Below, piece after piece: positions 1 through 7,860 of a DNA stretch of 27,218 bases (the stretch's first letter is position 1; each line of letters opens with the position of its first letter). The notes under the pieces were generated by a model. The model saw only the letters and a program-made list of their open reading frames with translations, made no database searches and was not told where the DNA came from. Origin of the DNA: Hymenopellis radicata (lineage: Eukaryota > Basidiomycota > Agaricomycetes > Agaricales > Physalacriaceae); contig JADNRX010000667.1 in NCBI GenBank assembly GCA_015501595.1, forward strand, positions 1 through 27,218, written 5' to 3'. A program made the translations under genes and the position numbers.

Positions 1-227
1 AGCCATAACGAGCGCAATATCCCTGTTATAAGTCGAATTAGTCTCAGGTCCAGAATCCAAAAGTCACCAATATCGACTGCCGCGACGGGCTGCAAGTTTG
101 CCAAATAACCTCGAAAATGAAATTTTGCAATATACAGTACCATAACGTTCGTGCATGAAAAAGAATTAAGTGTGGCGTCTAGAATATATATAAATTAAAT
201 AGATATAAGTAGATGTCCATGTCCCAT

Positions 228-1626
228 TTACCGATCCTTGTCCGCCTCAAGAAGCTCATTGGCCAGTCTGGCCAACATATCATCCGAAGCGGGATTCCTA
301 GGGAACGACCGTCCATCGCCTTGACTGTTGTTCCATCGTCATCAGTAGGAGTCGCAGGAATGAAAGGACCTGGACACTAACCAAGCACCGATGCCGAACA
401 TCCTATACACCCATCCGTACGGTCGGTCCCAGCCCCAGATTTGAGCAATGTTCCTTTTCCATCCGACATCGTAGAGTCTGATGCTTGAATGCGCGTCTTT
501 CACGAGCCGCCTCTGGCTATATGACAGCTCCGGTTCAAGAGGCGGGTCGGACAGCGAATGTCCGTCAGTCGGTAACGGGGGTAAATGCCGCAGGAGGAGA
601 AACGGCGAGAGACTTTCGATCGTAGTCTGGTTCGTGACAGCAAGGTAGATATGGTAAATGGTGAAGGATCCTATCACCAAAGTGAATATGGCTCCAAAAA
701 AGAAGAGGCAGATGGCGTGTATAGGTGTAAACGAATCCTATGAAACGGTCAGTCATGTAAGGGCAGCTGTCAGAGGCTTGGACGCACAACTCGGAAAGGA
801 TTCTGGAACGCGTAGAGGATTACGAAGAGATTTAATATAGCTACATAAACCGCGAGGAGAGTGATACAGCAGAGAAAGTGTAGGAATGCGGGGTACGTTC
901 TATGTCCCTGTAAGAGGTATCAGCACATGACACGTTGTCCTATCCGGGATGAATACGCACTATACATTTGCTACCAATCCATGGACAATGGTGGTCTGAA
1001 GATATGATAATTCAGCTGCACCCCCAGAAACAGAACACGCCCAGACGCACCCATTTTTAGTACACAACGCCCACAGTATGTGCAGTGATGCGTCCGTTCG
1101 GGCTTAGGAGCCTGCCATCACTATGAGCCTCAAACCGATCGTGGCAACCAAAGCAACGCGTACCCAACATTTTCTACACCACTTTCCCGGAGCAGAGAAA
1201 TCAAAGTCGGCGGACAGAGCCTCTGTCAGCCCCACTTGCTCTCCGTCCTCGTCTAGACTAGACTCGGGGAGCGCCACAGGTCCGGGATCGCGCGCGACAC
1301 ATATTATGAGGGACGTGAATATCATAAACGTGAGGATATAGATGGCGAGGAGGTGTACAATGAAGGTGAGTGGCGCCTCGAGCGTGCGCAGGTGGTGATT
1401 GACTAGTACAATTAGTAACGATGGTTGGGGAGCCAGTATCAGCGATACAGTGCCTTCAACCACATTCAGCCTCAAAAAAAATGCGATGAGTGTAGGTTTT
1501 CTCACCAAGCAGAGGCAGGTAATGGTACCATGGCTTCCTCGGCAATTCATCCGGTTCAGAAGCATGTACGTAGGTCGTTGAGTCGAGCGAGAATGAGTTC
1601 CGGCTGCGCGGCGTGGATGGGGACAT
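228..1626 (-). CDS. DHHC-type protein S-palmitoyltransferase, intact, 7 exons
   Basis: Integral membrane enzyme that transfers palmitate from acyl-CoA to cysteines of target proteins at endomembranes. Exons (minus strand): 1626-1506, 1453-1164, 1111-1051, 995-961, 907-788, 737-382, 324-228. They sum to 1080 nt (359 aa) with every phase consistent and introns of 50-57 nt. Seen in order: two hydrophobic segments in exon 2; the DPGP motif after the second; a cysteine-rich domain split over exons 2-4 that contains CRKCW, APKPERTHHC and DHHCPWIGSKC; two more hydrophobic segments; a TTIE (TTxE) motif; the YDVGWKRNIAQIWG block; and a GDGRSFPRNP C-terminal motif common in basidiomycete members. The DHHC tetrad is at 996-985, with its Asp codon split by an intron. 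Start chosen at 1626; the open frame extends to 1719, so a longer N-terminus is possible. This is one of the two cleanly readable genes in the window. It is Pfa-like, but the exact orthologue is not assigned. Confidence 0.93.
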
Positions 1627-2103
1627 TTGTGGCGTAATTAGAGGAAAGAATGAGCGGGCATGACAGCGCCAGGCGAGGCGACAACGTCGTGGTAAGAAAT
1701 CAAGAGCGCGCGGGAGCAAAAGGATGAACCCTCATTCCGACCGGCACCGACATAAGACAGATGAGTAAGCGGGTATCAAAGTGCCTACAGGCATGTAGGA
1801 TCGTAGGATCGTAGCTCATTCGTTATGTGGCGCGCGCAATAATAGGACAACAGGTTTATCGTGTGAGGGGGGTAACAATGTTTACAAACATACATCATGT
1901 CAGTTGACAAGAACTGAGCTCCATTGAATACATCAATGATAAGCCACAGTATCCCGTTCCGACAGCTTGAACAGTGAAGTGAAATAACCAAACTATGAGA
2001 TATTAGAATGGGTAGAACACGAAGAGAAAGACTTCGTACTGAGTAGAGTTGTGAATATCGTGATCGACGAAAAAGTCGATAATCATCCGTCGACGTGGAC
2101 GCG
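1627..2103. other. Intergenic region between the palmitoyltransferase and bZIP genes
   Basis: Upstream flank of the palmitoyltransferase and downstream flank of the bZIP gene. No convincing coding exon was found. A short direct tandem repeat (taggatcg, two perfect copies at 1796-1811) is present. An open frame at 1785-1991 on the minus strand shows no family signature and was not called. Confidence 0.5.
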
Positions 2104-2372
2104 TCATTCTAGAGCCACAGATAGCCCATGCTTCTGCATAAGCCCCTCATAAGCCGCCGTCCTAGCCTTCCACCCCTCAAGCTGTTGATTCAGCTCCTCC
2201 ACACGTCCCTCCAGCCACATGAGATACAAAGCTTTGCGTCTCCTGCTCCTCCTAGCAGCAATCATATTGCGTCTGCGTTTCTCTTCGAGATCTGGCGGCA
2301 CACCCTCGCGTTCGTTATCGTCAGATCCGCGAAGACGTTGCTATCGTTTGTCATATTTGCTAGAATGGACAT
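2104..2372 (-). CDS. Very short bZIP transcription factor (or bZIP remnant)
   Basis: The main exon (2304-2104) encodes a basic region with the bZIP signature N-x2-AA-x2-SR (residues RRRNMIAARRSRRRK), followed by a short leucine-zipper-like helix (leucines spaced by seven in LEGRVEELNQQL), then a stop. The main exon has no ATG of its own. A TATA box lies about 55 nt upstream of an ATG at 2372, but that ATG is in another frame. A 32-nt intron at 2336-2305 (donor GTCTTC, CTGAC branch-like sequence, GAG acceptor) would restore the frame and give 78 aa. That is unusually short for a fungal intron, so a one-base frameshift is an equal possibility. There is no activation domain as in full-length Gcn4/CpcA proteins, so a product would be a DNA-binding or dimer-forming minimal bZIP. 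Two perfect TGACTCA cores lie upstream. Confidence 0.55.
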
Positions 2373-2425
2373 TACAGAGGGCGGGGAAAGGGAGGAAAGG
2401 GCGATCAACAAAAGGAGTGTGGGTG

Positions 2426-2434
2426 CTTTATATA
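2426..2434 (-). promoter_or_regulatory. TATA box of the short bZIP gene
   Basis: TATATAAAG on the minus strand, about 55 nt upstream of the ATG at 2372 and followed by a pyrimidine-rich stretch. The spacing is normal for a fungal core promoter. Confidence 0.5.
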
Positions 2435-2544
2435 TGTCGGCTCCGGGCTCGAGTCAGCTGTCGGCGATACGGGCGACAAGGGGAACATCATGCATCATCG
2501 TTTGTCTTGCGTCACGGGGGTGAGTAAGTGCGCCACACGAGGTT

Positions 2545-2553
2545 ATGACTCAT
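2545..2553. promoter_or_regulatory. Gcn4/AP-1-type site (ATGACTCAT)
   Basis: Perfect 9-bp palindrome matching the optimal Gcn4 target, about 170 nt upstream of the bZIP start at 2372. Suggests control by a Gcn4-like bZIP, perhaps the product of the adjacent gene. Binding is inferred. Confidence 0.5.
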
Positions 2554-2572
2554 GTCATGATGCGGGTCCTGC

Positions 2573-2580
2573 TGACGTGG
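2573..2580 (+). promoter_or_regulatory. CRE-like half-site (TGACGTGG)
   Basis: ATF/CREB- or UPR-type bZIP half-site, 20 nt from the ATGACTCAT palindrome in the same upstream region. Weak on its own; given because it clusters with two other bZIP-type sites. Confidence 0.3.
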
Positions 2581-2584
2581 AACT

Positions 2585-2612
2585 GCGAACAATGGAGGGC
2601 GAACAATGGAGG
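2585..2612 (+). repeat. Perfect 14-bp direct tandem repeat, 2 copies
   Basis: gcgaacaatggagg occurs twice head to tail with no mismatch, between the two Gcn4-type sites upstream of the bZIP gene. Confidence 0.9.
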
Positions 2613-2651
2613 TCCTAATGCATATGGTACGATATGATCAGATACCGAGAA

Positions 2652-2660
2652 GTGAGTCAT
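2652..2660. promoter_or_regulatory. Second Gcn4/AP-1-type site (TGAGTCAT core)
   Basis: GTGAGTCAT, a TGACTCA core in reverse orientation, about 280 nt upstream of the bZIP ATG and 107 nt from the first site. Functional role inferred. Confidence 0.45.
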
Positions 2661-3062
2661 TGGCTACATATCTAATTTCGGTGGCGTGTCCAAGGAATCA
2701 GCGATGTAAAACATACAAGATCCAATCCATTTCTGGATTACTTACCATGCATAGCGCGCAGCATCACCACCCATCTTTTCAAGATGCATGATTAGATCGT
2801 AAGTATCTCTTTCTGAAGCGGCTCCGAAGACTTGATGGGAAGATATCTGCGAACAGCCCGAAAAAGCCCGACAAGAAGATTACACAAGACCCGAGAATGC
2901 ATTCGGAGACCGTCTGCTGGGTAGAATGGTGACGGACAATGACAAGCGGCTCCGCCACTCACATGTACCACTCGTGGTGGCAGACGAAATATTGCAGCGG
3001 AGTCACGACTGCGGTCGTCCGTCGTAGATTTGCTGGCAACGACATAGATGGATGTGATTTCC
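2661..3062. other. Intergenic sequence before repeat A
   Basis: No exon with a recognisable family was found. Minus-strand open frames run through here (up to 110 codons) but have no known motif and cross the edge of repeat A. They were left uncalled. Confidence 0.4.
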
Positions 3063-3399
3063 CTCATGATTGGAGGCAAGGAGCTGCGAGCAGTAAGTAA
3101 ACTGAATCTGTGAGTACAAAACACAAACCGACGCGTCGACGATGTTGAATATTGAATAGGCAGCAGACGCGACTACCGCTGCGCGCACGTATTCATTCGC
3201 CGATCTGAGTGACAAAGCGGTATATTTCGGGGGGTACAGAGACAACACTACTAAGAGTTCAGGATAAGTACGACAGGCGCTGGCTCGAAACATGCATTAT
3301 ACAGTGGTAAGGCCCCACGAGGAGACTGGTCACATTTCGTATAGCGAACGGAACCAATGGCCTGGAAGCAGTTAGCATGAAGTTCGACAAAAGCACAAC

Positions 3400-3520
3400 A
3401 CGAAGCTCAGAGATCTTGGTGGAAGAATTCTCTCATCGGACGCGAGGTCCTCTGAAGTAGCAAATATAAAAATATAACATCATAGCAGGGGAAAAGAGGT
3501 GCATATGTTGGTTATTCACC
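3400..3520 (-). repeat. Dispersed intron/exon-like element, copy 1
   Basis: On the minus strand the element starts with a GTGAATA donor-like sequence, then a pyrimidine-rich stretch, ATGATGTTATAT-like sequence, CTACTTCAG acceptor (68-nt intron-like core, 3519-3452), and about 55 nt of conserved exon-like sequence. Homologous copies lie at 15.5, 21.7 and 22.3 kb. Confidence 0.7.
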
Positions 3521-3774
3521 TTGGTCTTGTAACCTTTCGACTGGTAATGTCGTAGAGGAGCGAACGCCTACGCGAAATGTCTGGCGTGCTTGGGAAGTTA
3601 ATCATCGCAGACGCGCCGGCCTGCGAAGATGCACGTCGCAAGATCGTGGTAGAATCGGGCAGGGCGGACAACGTCCAAGCGTTAGTCGTATAACAATCTG
3701 AAGAGGAATTAGCACGAGGTGGAAGAAGAAGTGCGATAGAAGGACAAGATCAGTAGTAAATAAATTGAGAAGTT

Positions 3775-3870
3775 GTTTTGTTCATGGGACTTTGTCCTCA
3801 TAAGAAAGCAATAAATATACAGCATCATATCGGAGGAAGTATAGAGCGAAAGAGAGTGTGGATATTCACC
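3775..3870 (-). repeat. Dispersed intron/exon-like element, divergent copy inside repeat A
   Basis: Same order as copy 1 on the minus strand (GTGAATATCC, tctctttcgctc, gatatgatgctgtat, then gaggacaaagtcc), but the CTTCAG acceptor is lost. Its counterpart in repeat B is at 15895-15988. Confidence 0.5.
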
Positions 3871-4241
3871 TGTTGAAATAACCACCAAATTGGTAGAGTG
3901 CCGCGGCACGCCGACTGATACAGTTCATGAACGTCGGCGGCATTCATCGTCCTGCATTGTAGGGAGGCGCATCGACCGACAAGGTATCCAATACAGGGCA
4001 GGCCGCGAAGGCAGATAGGGAGAGAGGGAGAGAGGAGGGCTCAGACGAAAGCTGGTGATGTACGACTGCAAGCGAGAGGGTAAATCATACTCTCTACCCA
4101 AACAACGTCGTACGCGTCCACAGATGACCAGTGCCAGCGAGACCAAAGCGAGGCGGCCGGGAGGCTGTAGGCGACCAAAAGCCGACCATGGTGGTCGAGA
4201 GCAAGGGAACAATTTGATTTCTTTTTTTCACGTTGATCCGC

Positions 4242-4251
4242 ACGTCACGTG
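4242..4251. promoter_or_regulatory. ACGTCACGTG composite (CRE half-site plus CACGTG box) in repeat A
   Basis: CACGTG at 4246-4251 overlaps ACGTCA. The same composite is kept in repeat B (CACGTG at 16347-16352), and a CACGTG in similar surroundings lies at 22653-22658. bHLH and bZIP factors bind such sites; use here is inferred. Confidence 0.35.
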
Positions 4252-4454
4252 TCTGTGCCTTTGCATCTGCCCTCGTCCTTGCCTCGTCCCGCATTCTGTT
4301 CTTTACCAATGTGCTACTATTACACTGTTGCTAGCCCACACCACCGCAGGTGCTCCTGGACGCACTGCTTTTATCGGCCAGCTCCACTAGGACTGGAACG
4401 GCAAAGAAGTGCCGTAGCTGGCGCTTTCAAGACACGCTAGGACACGCTGGGCTC

Positions 4455-4600
4455 CTAGATGGTGGTGACGAGGGTATCGTCGTCGTCGTACGCGACGGGG
4501 CCTGTCACCGTTTAGCACTGTTGACTGGCGTTAACAGAGTGCATCTATCGTTCGGCCTTGTGGTGGCTGTGGTCGACAGACAACAATTCAATCGATCACG
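4455..4600 (+). repeat. Leader block shared by the two NTPase paralogues, copy 1
   Basis: Sequence containing gtcgtcgtcgtacgcgac, gcctgtca, tttagcactgttg and ggtggctgtggtcga is repeated at 8865-8980 upstream of the second NTPase gene. It is either the shared 5' flank/leader or an old first exon. A frame stays open through it into the ATG at 4626, but no evidence of translation is visible. Confidence 0.6.
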
Positions 4601-4625
4601 ATCTGGCAAGTTAACCGTCACCGTC

Positions 4626-5640
4626 ATGTCCAGTCCACATCAACACCTCGACACGAAATCTCCCGATGCGATGGACACCGCTGCGAAGCTACCCACGTCT
4701 CTCTTCACCGAGGCTGAACATCCGCAGCTTGATACGTTAGTAAACCGTCAACTTGCTGAAGGAATCGCCAAGGGAGACGCTGGGCCTGCAGAAATGGCAC
4801 TATTACGTCCCACCTCGAATCTTGGCTGCACCGCGGCGGCGCAGGTTCTTGGCATTGTTGTTGCGCACTCCGAAGGCCGATTGAGGTGGGACTTTCGGTT
4901 AACGGGCTCCCTTGATGAATTCTCCGACTTTCCCCCATCGGAATTGAAAAGTTTGCTGAAGAATAGTCCCGACCTCGTCTCTGCCATCCTTTCTGCAGCT
5001 ACGACTGGAAAATTCAAGGCTATCCGCGAGGACTATGGTAAGCCGCATCCGTCCTTTGACTGTGTCTGACAAGATATTAGATGTTCTACATGAAAAACAA
5101 CGCCGGAATTTGCGTCCGATCCAAGCTCAGATCTCATAACTGGGCAGAAAATCGGTACTAATTGTGTTATTTGTACGCGATATTCGTTGACTTTCGTTTC
5201 AGCTGTCGGGAAGTCGTGGCAAATTGAAATTGATTTTAAAGGCGATTCAGCCAAATTTTTTCTGAAAATCCTTCGAAATTATCAACTCGAACCTCACCTC
5301 AAATTCTATGCCCGATATGTGACCATCATTCAATCGTCCGGTAGGGGGAATCTCGTATGATTGACGAGGCCGGAAGAGAAGTCATTGATATCTCTGTCAA
5401 TCTTTCGGACGCACGTCGTACTTGTCTTGAGCCGTCTCTGATGTTCCTCGACAGCCTCCCGCGACCCTTCTTTCCGAGACTGGCTCTTTGGCGCTGACAC
5501 AGATATTGCACGAGAAATAAATCTCAAATGGCAAGCACTGCTCCTCTAAGGTCTCTTTGAACACGCCCGGATTTGCGATAATCTCGAGTGTCGAGCGGCT
5601 TTGAGCGCCATCAATCAGCACGCTGATGTGCTTTCTCCTT
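4626..5640 (+). pseudogene. P-loop NTPase of the NTPase-nuclease (Crinkler/CR-like) family, broken and 3'-truncated
   Basis: Paralogue of the gene at 9028-11662. Exon 1 (4626-5037, about 137 codons) has ATG in a good context. A 165-nt intron (5038-5202) follows. Exon 2 (5203-5414) aligns with the P-loop exon of the paralogue (GKSWQIE, FFLKIL, YARYVTIIQSSG). The Walker A motif itself is interrupted by loss of one base in a G-rich run at 5342-5350, which moves the rest out of frame. After a 40-nt intron (5415-5454), exon 3 carries an in-frame TAA (5547-5549) where the paralogue has a tyrosine codon. Homology stops near 5640, so the ATPase core and the nuclease domain are absent. The last part is also included in the 5583-7860 duplication. 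No functional ATPase can be made from this copy as sequenced. Confidence 0.75.
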
Positions 5641-5649
5641 GATGCGCGC

Positions 5650-6400
5650 GTCGAGTCGTCAACTCCAATTCTGAACACTGAGAGTCGGAGTCGTCCTTGG
5701 ACCGTGGAGACATATGCGCCTCTACATGCATAACAGGATGGTAAGTCCAAAGATCGACGACCGGGCCGGGTTTACTTTCTGTCAATGACCATCATAGCAA
5801 ATACGACATGCGGACTACAAACCTTTTCGTTGTGGAGGAAAGTCACAGGGGAAAACGCCGTCATAGTCGACGTCCTCTCTCCGAGGAAAGATCATGTACC
5901 TTGAGCAACATTTCTGGCATCATCTCGTCCGGCCTTCCCCCACCTCCAAGGGCTCGTCTGTTTTGACCGGGTCTTCTCCCGTTAGATCGGGATGTGCATC
6001 GTCTTACCACCCGACACATTTGCGACAAGTTGCACAGGTCCGTCTTCGCCGTGGTATATGCTGAGAATTCTCATGCGACATAGGACATGAGGTGCGTTAG
6101 GCCCTCGTCGCGATCGTCTTCCCGAATCACATCAGTGAACATCCCGCAGATCCAGATGGTCGTCACTGATGCCCAGCGAGTACGCCATCCACCGCTCTCT
6201 ACTTTTCGCCGTCTTTCTTGTTCTCCGTTACATCAGGATGAGAACACGCATCCCAGGTACGCTTTCGCATCGGCTTCGGTGAAGTTATGATTTATTGTGC
6301 CGGAAGATGAATACGACTGTATGAATCTTGTAATTTATCGTCGCTTCACTCAGATCAGCACATGATCAGCCAACCCTTCATCCTCGTCTACTTGCATGGC
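5650..6400. other. Upstream region of the left membrane-protein gene, no gene called
   Basis: Entirely inside duplication L. Holds a 67-codon open frame (6087-6290) that is also open in the right copy. Of the 67 residues 10 differ, most base changes being replacements, which argues against protein selection. No domain recognised. Confidence 0.45.
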
Positions 6401-6410
6401 TTCGTCGTAG

Positions 6411-6419
6411 TATATATAA
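6411..6419 (+). promoter_or_regulatory. TATA box of the left membrane-protein gene
   Basis: TATATATAA 42 nt upstream of the ATG at 6461. In the right copy the site has decayed to CATATAAA (24503-24510). Confidence 0.5.
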
Positions 6420-6460
6420 ACAGGCAGACGGCCGCACCAGTCAACAAACCAAAAACCACC

Positions 6461-7761
6461 ATGTCACCACTTTGGGAGGATTATGGGCTCACCGTAGCCG
6501 ATGTTCAGTCTCTCATGTCCACGGATTTACATCCTCACATTCTCCTGGCCTTCTGCCACGGCATTCACACTAGCATCTTCTTTGTTGCATTGTATTATAT
6601 AAGTGGGTGCCCTTTTGGACAATTTCCTCTTCTCATATCAACATCTTATTTAGTTGAGAGCACGCAGCCCACTCGGAAACGGATGATCCTCGCCGGCATC
6701 ATCACCTTCTTGTGGTTTGCCAATACTGTCATCTTGGGTTTGGACTGGAAATTGGTTGACCAGCTCTTCATTGCCCATGGGACATCGTTGGAGACGGAGT
6801 TCAACTTTTACCTTACTGGTGATATAGCATTGTCGATTGCTCATGCCGTACTTCGATGCCTTAGTGTCTTCGTTGCAGACATGATCTTGGTATGTACATT
6901 CCCTGGTGCTCAAGTAATCCTGAACCACTGATGGCTTCAATTAGGTTTGGCGCTGCTGGGTGCTGTATAGCGGAAATTTGAAAGTTATTGCCATACCCGC
7001 CCTTTGTGTGATCACTGAAACAAGTGAGTCCTATCCCTCAACAAACTTGTCCTGCTGATAGTTTGTGTTTAGTCAGTGCCTGTCTGGTCATCGTCTCCCT
7101 TGTTAAAGATATCTACTTCACTGGTGCCAGTCAAACAAATTGGTCGTTGGTCTATTACTCAATGACCGTGGCGACAAATAGCCTATGCACCATCCTCATC
7201 CTCGTTCGCATTGTGCGGGTTAGCGGCCTCGGTGCCAGCCTCAAGACCTACCGCGGCATCATTGAGATTCTCGTTGAATCGGCCGCTATGTATGCCTGAT
7301 CTACATAGCTCTCCTTATTGCATATGCATACCAGTTTTACACTGGCGCAGCAGTCGGGACTGCCTACCCCTACCCTATGTTCATATCCTACAGCATCACC
7401 GTAAGTGTTTATCCATAGTCATTGACCATACTGACTGGCCATCCAGGGTATCGCGCCCACCCTCATCATCGCCCGTGTCATGTCCGGTCAATCACGTCCC
7501 AACGACTCATGGACGCGCCCATCCCTCCCGCACATGGGGAGCGATGTGCTCTCATCCACGGAGTCTCTGCAATTTGCCGGTGGGCCGAACCACAGCACGC
7601 AAACGACGTCCGCGAGCACCGGACATGCCGCAGCGGACATCGATCTGGAGGCGCAGGCGCAAGAGATTGTAGAAGAGACACGTGAGCAGGATGGAGACGA
7701 AGGTCGCGCTGAAGCCGGCGCGCTGGCATCTGGCCACAAGCTGTCTGCTGGGATGGTTTGA
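6461..7761 (+). pseudogene. Basidiomycete multi-pass (about 7-TM) membrane protein, left copy, one frameshift
   Basis: Belongs to a large Agaricomycete family of putative seven-helix membrane proteins; function unknown. Exons: 6461-6602, 6654-6889, 6945-7023, 7073-7400, 7447-7761; introns 46-55 nt with normal signals. The first intron (51 nt) is a multiple of three and could be retained, but the spliced loop fits the family better. Family features: HGIHTSIFFVALYYI (helix 1), TRKRMILAGIITFLWF (helix 2), VADMILVWRCWVLY across intron 2, TNSLCTILILVRIVR, YRGIIEILVESAAMY, and a polar C-terminal tail of about 100 residues. The exons sum to 1100 nt, one short of 366 codons plus stop: one base is missing near 7296-7300 compared with the right copy (AIIYIALLIAYAY there), and TGA follows at 7297-7299. 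Beyond the lesion the frame is clean to the stop at 7761. The call is pseudogene or sequencing error. Confidence 0.7.
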
Positions 7762-7860
7762 GATGGTCGAGATGGCCGGTTGAAGAAGAGCGGGTAGTGG
7801 TGGTATATACGCCGGCGGGGTTCTGGCAACCAACTTAGTTTCTCTCCTTTATCTCTGAAT

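Larger units (their letters stand above)
3063..4413. repeat. Repeat A, ~1.35-kb dispersed repeat (copy of 15184-16452)
   Basis: Begins at ctcatgattggagg and ends at caaagaagtgcc. The same two edges bound copy B. Identity is high but interrupted by many small indels. No transposase or long terminal repeat is visible. The block contains two copies of a smaller element (3400-3520 and 3775-3870) that also occurs alone at 21.7 and 22.3 kb, and an ACGTCACGTG motif at 4242-4251. On the minus strand it reads like promoter plus short exons of an unknown gene, with stops in every frame. The right edge lies directly beside the leader of the broken NTPase gene. Confidence 0.85.
5583..7860. repeat. Left copy (L) of a ~2.3-kb segmental duplication
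   Basis: Direct repeat of 23694-26122. Homology opens at cgagtgtcgagcggc inside the tail of the broken NTPase gene and closes after tctctcctttatctctgaat. It covers an upstream region of about 800 bp, the membrane-protein gene and its 3' end. The copies differ by many substitutions and small indels, so the duplication is not recent. Confidence 0.9.

Noticed and set aside
3003..3293. Minus-strand open frame with hydrophobic stretch in repeat A
   Set aside because: Partly kept in repeat B but interrupted there; could be an old exon, not enough to call a gene.
4350..4625. N-terminal extension of the broken NTPase gene upstream of the ATG at 4626
   Set aside because: The frame is open but crosses the end of repeat A and the leader block; the ATG at 4626 is in better context and is shared with the third remnant.
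5397..5750. 117-codon minus-strand open frame
   Set aside because: Opposite to NTPase exon 3 and the duplication edge; not conserved in the right copy.
6087..6290. 67-codon open frame also open in duplication R (24178-24381)
   Set aside because: About 15 base differences give 10 amino-acid changes, so there is no sign of protein-level constraint; openness follows from shared ancestry.
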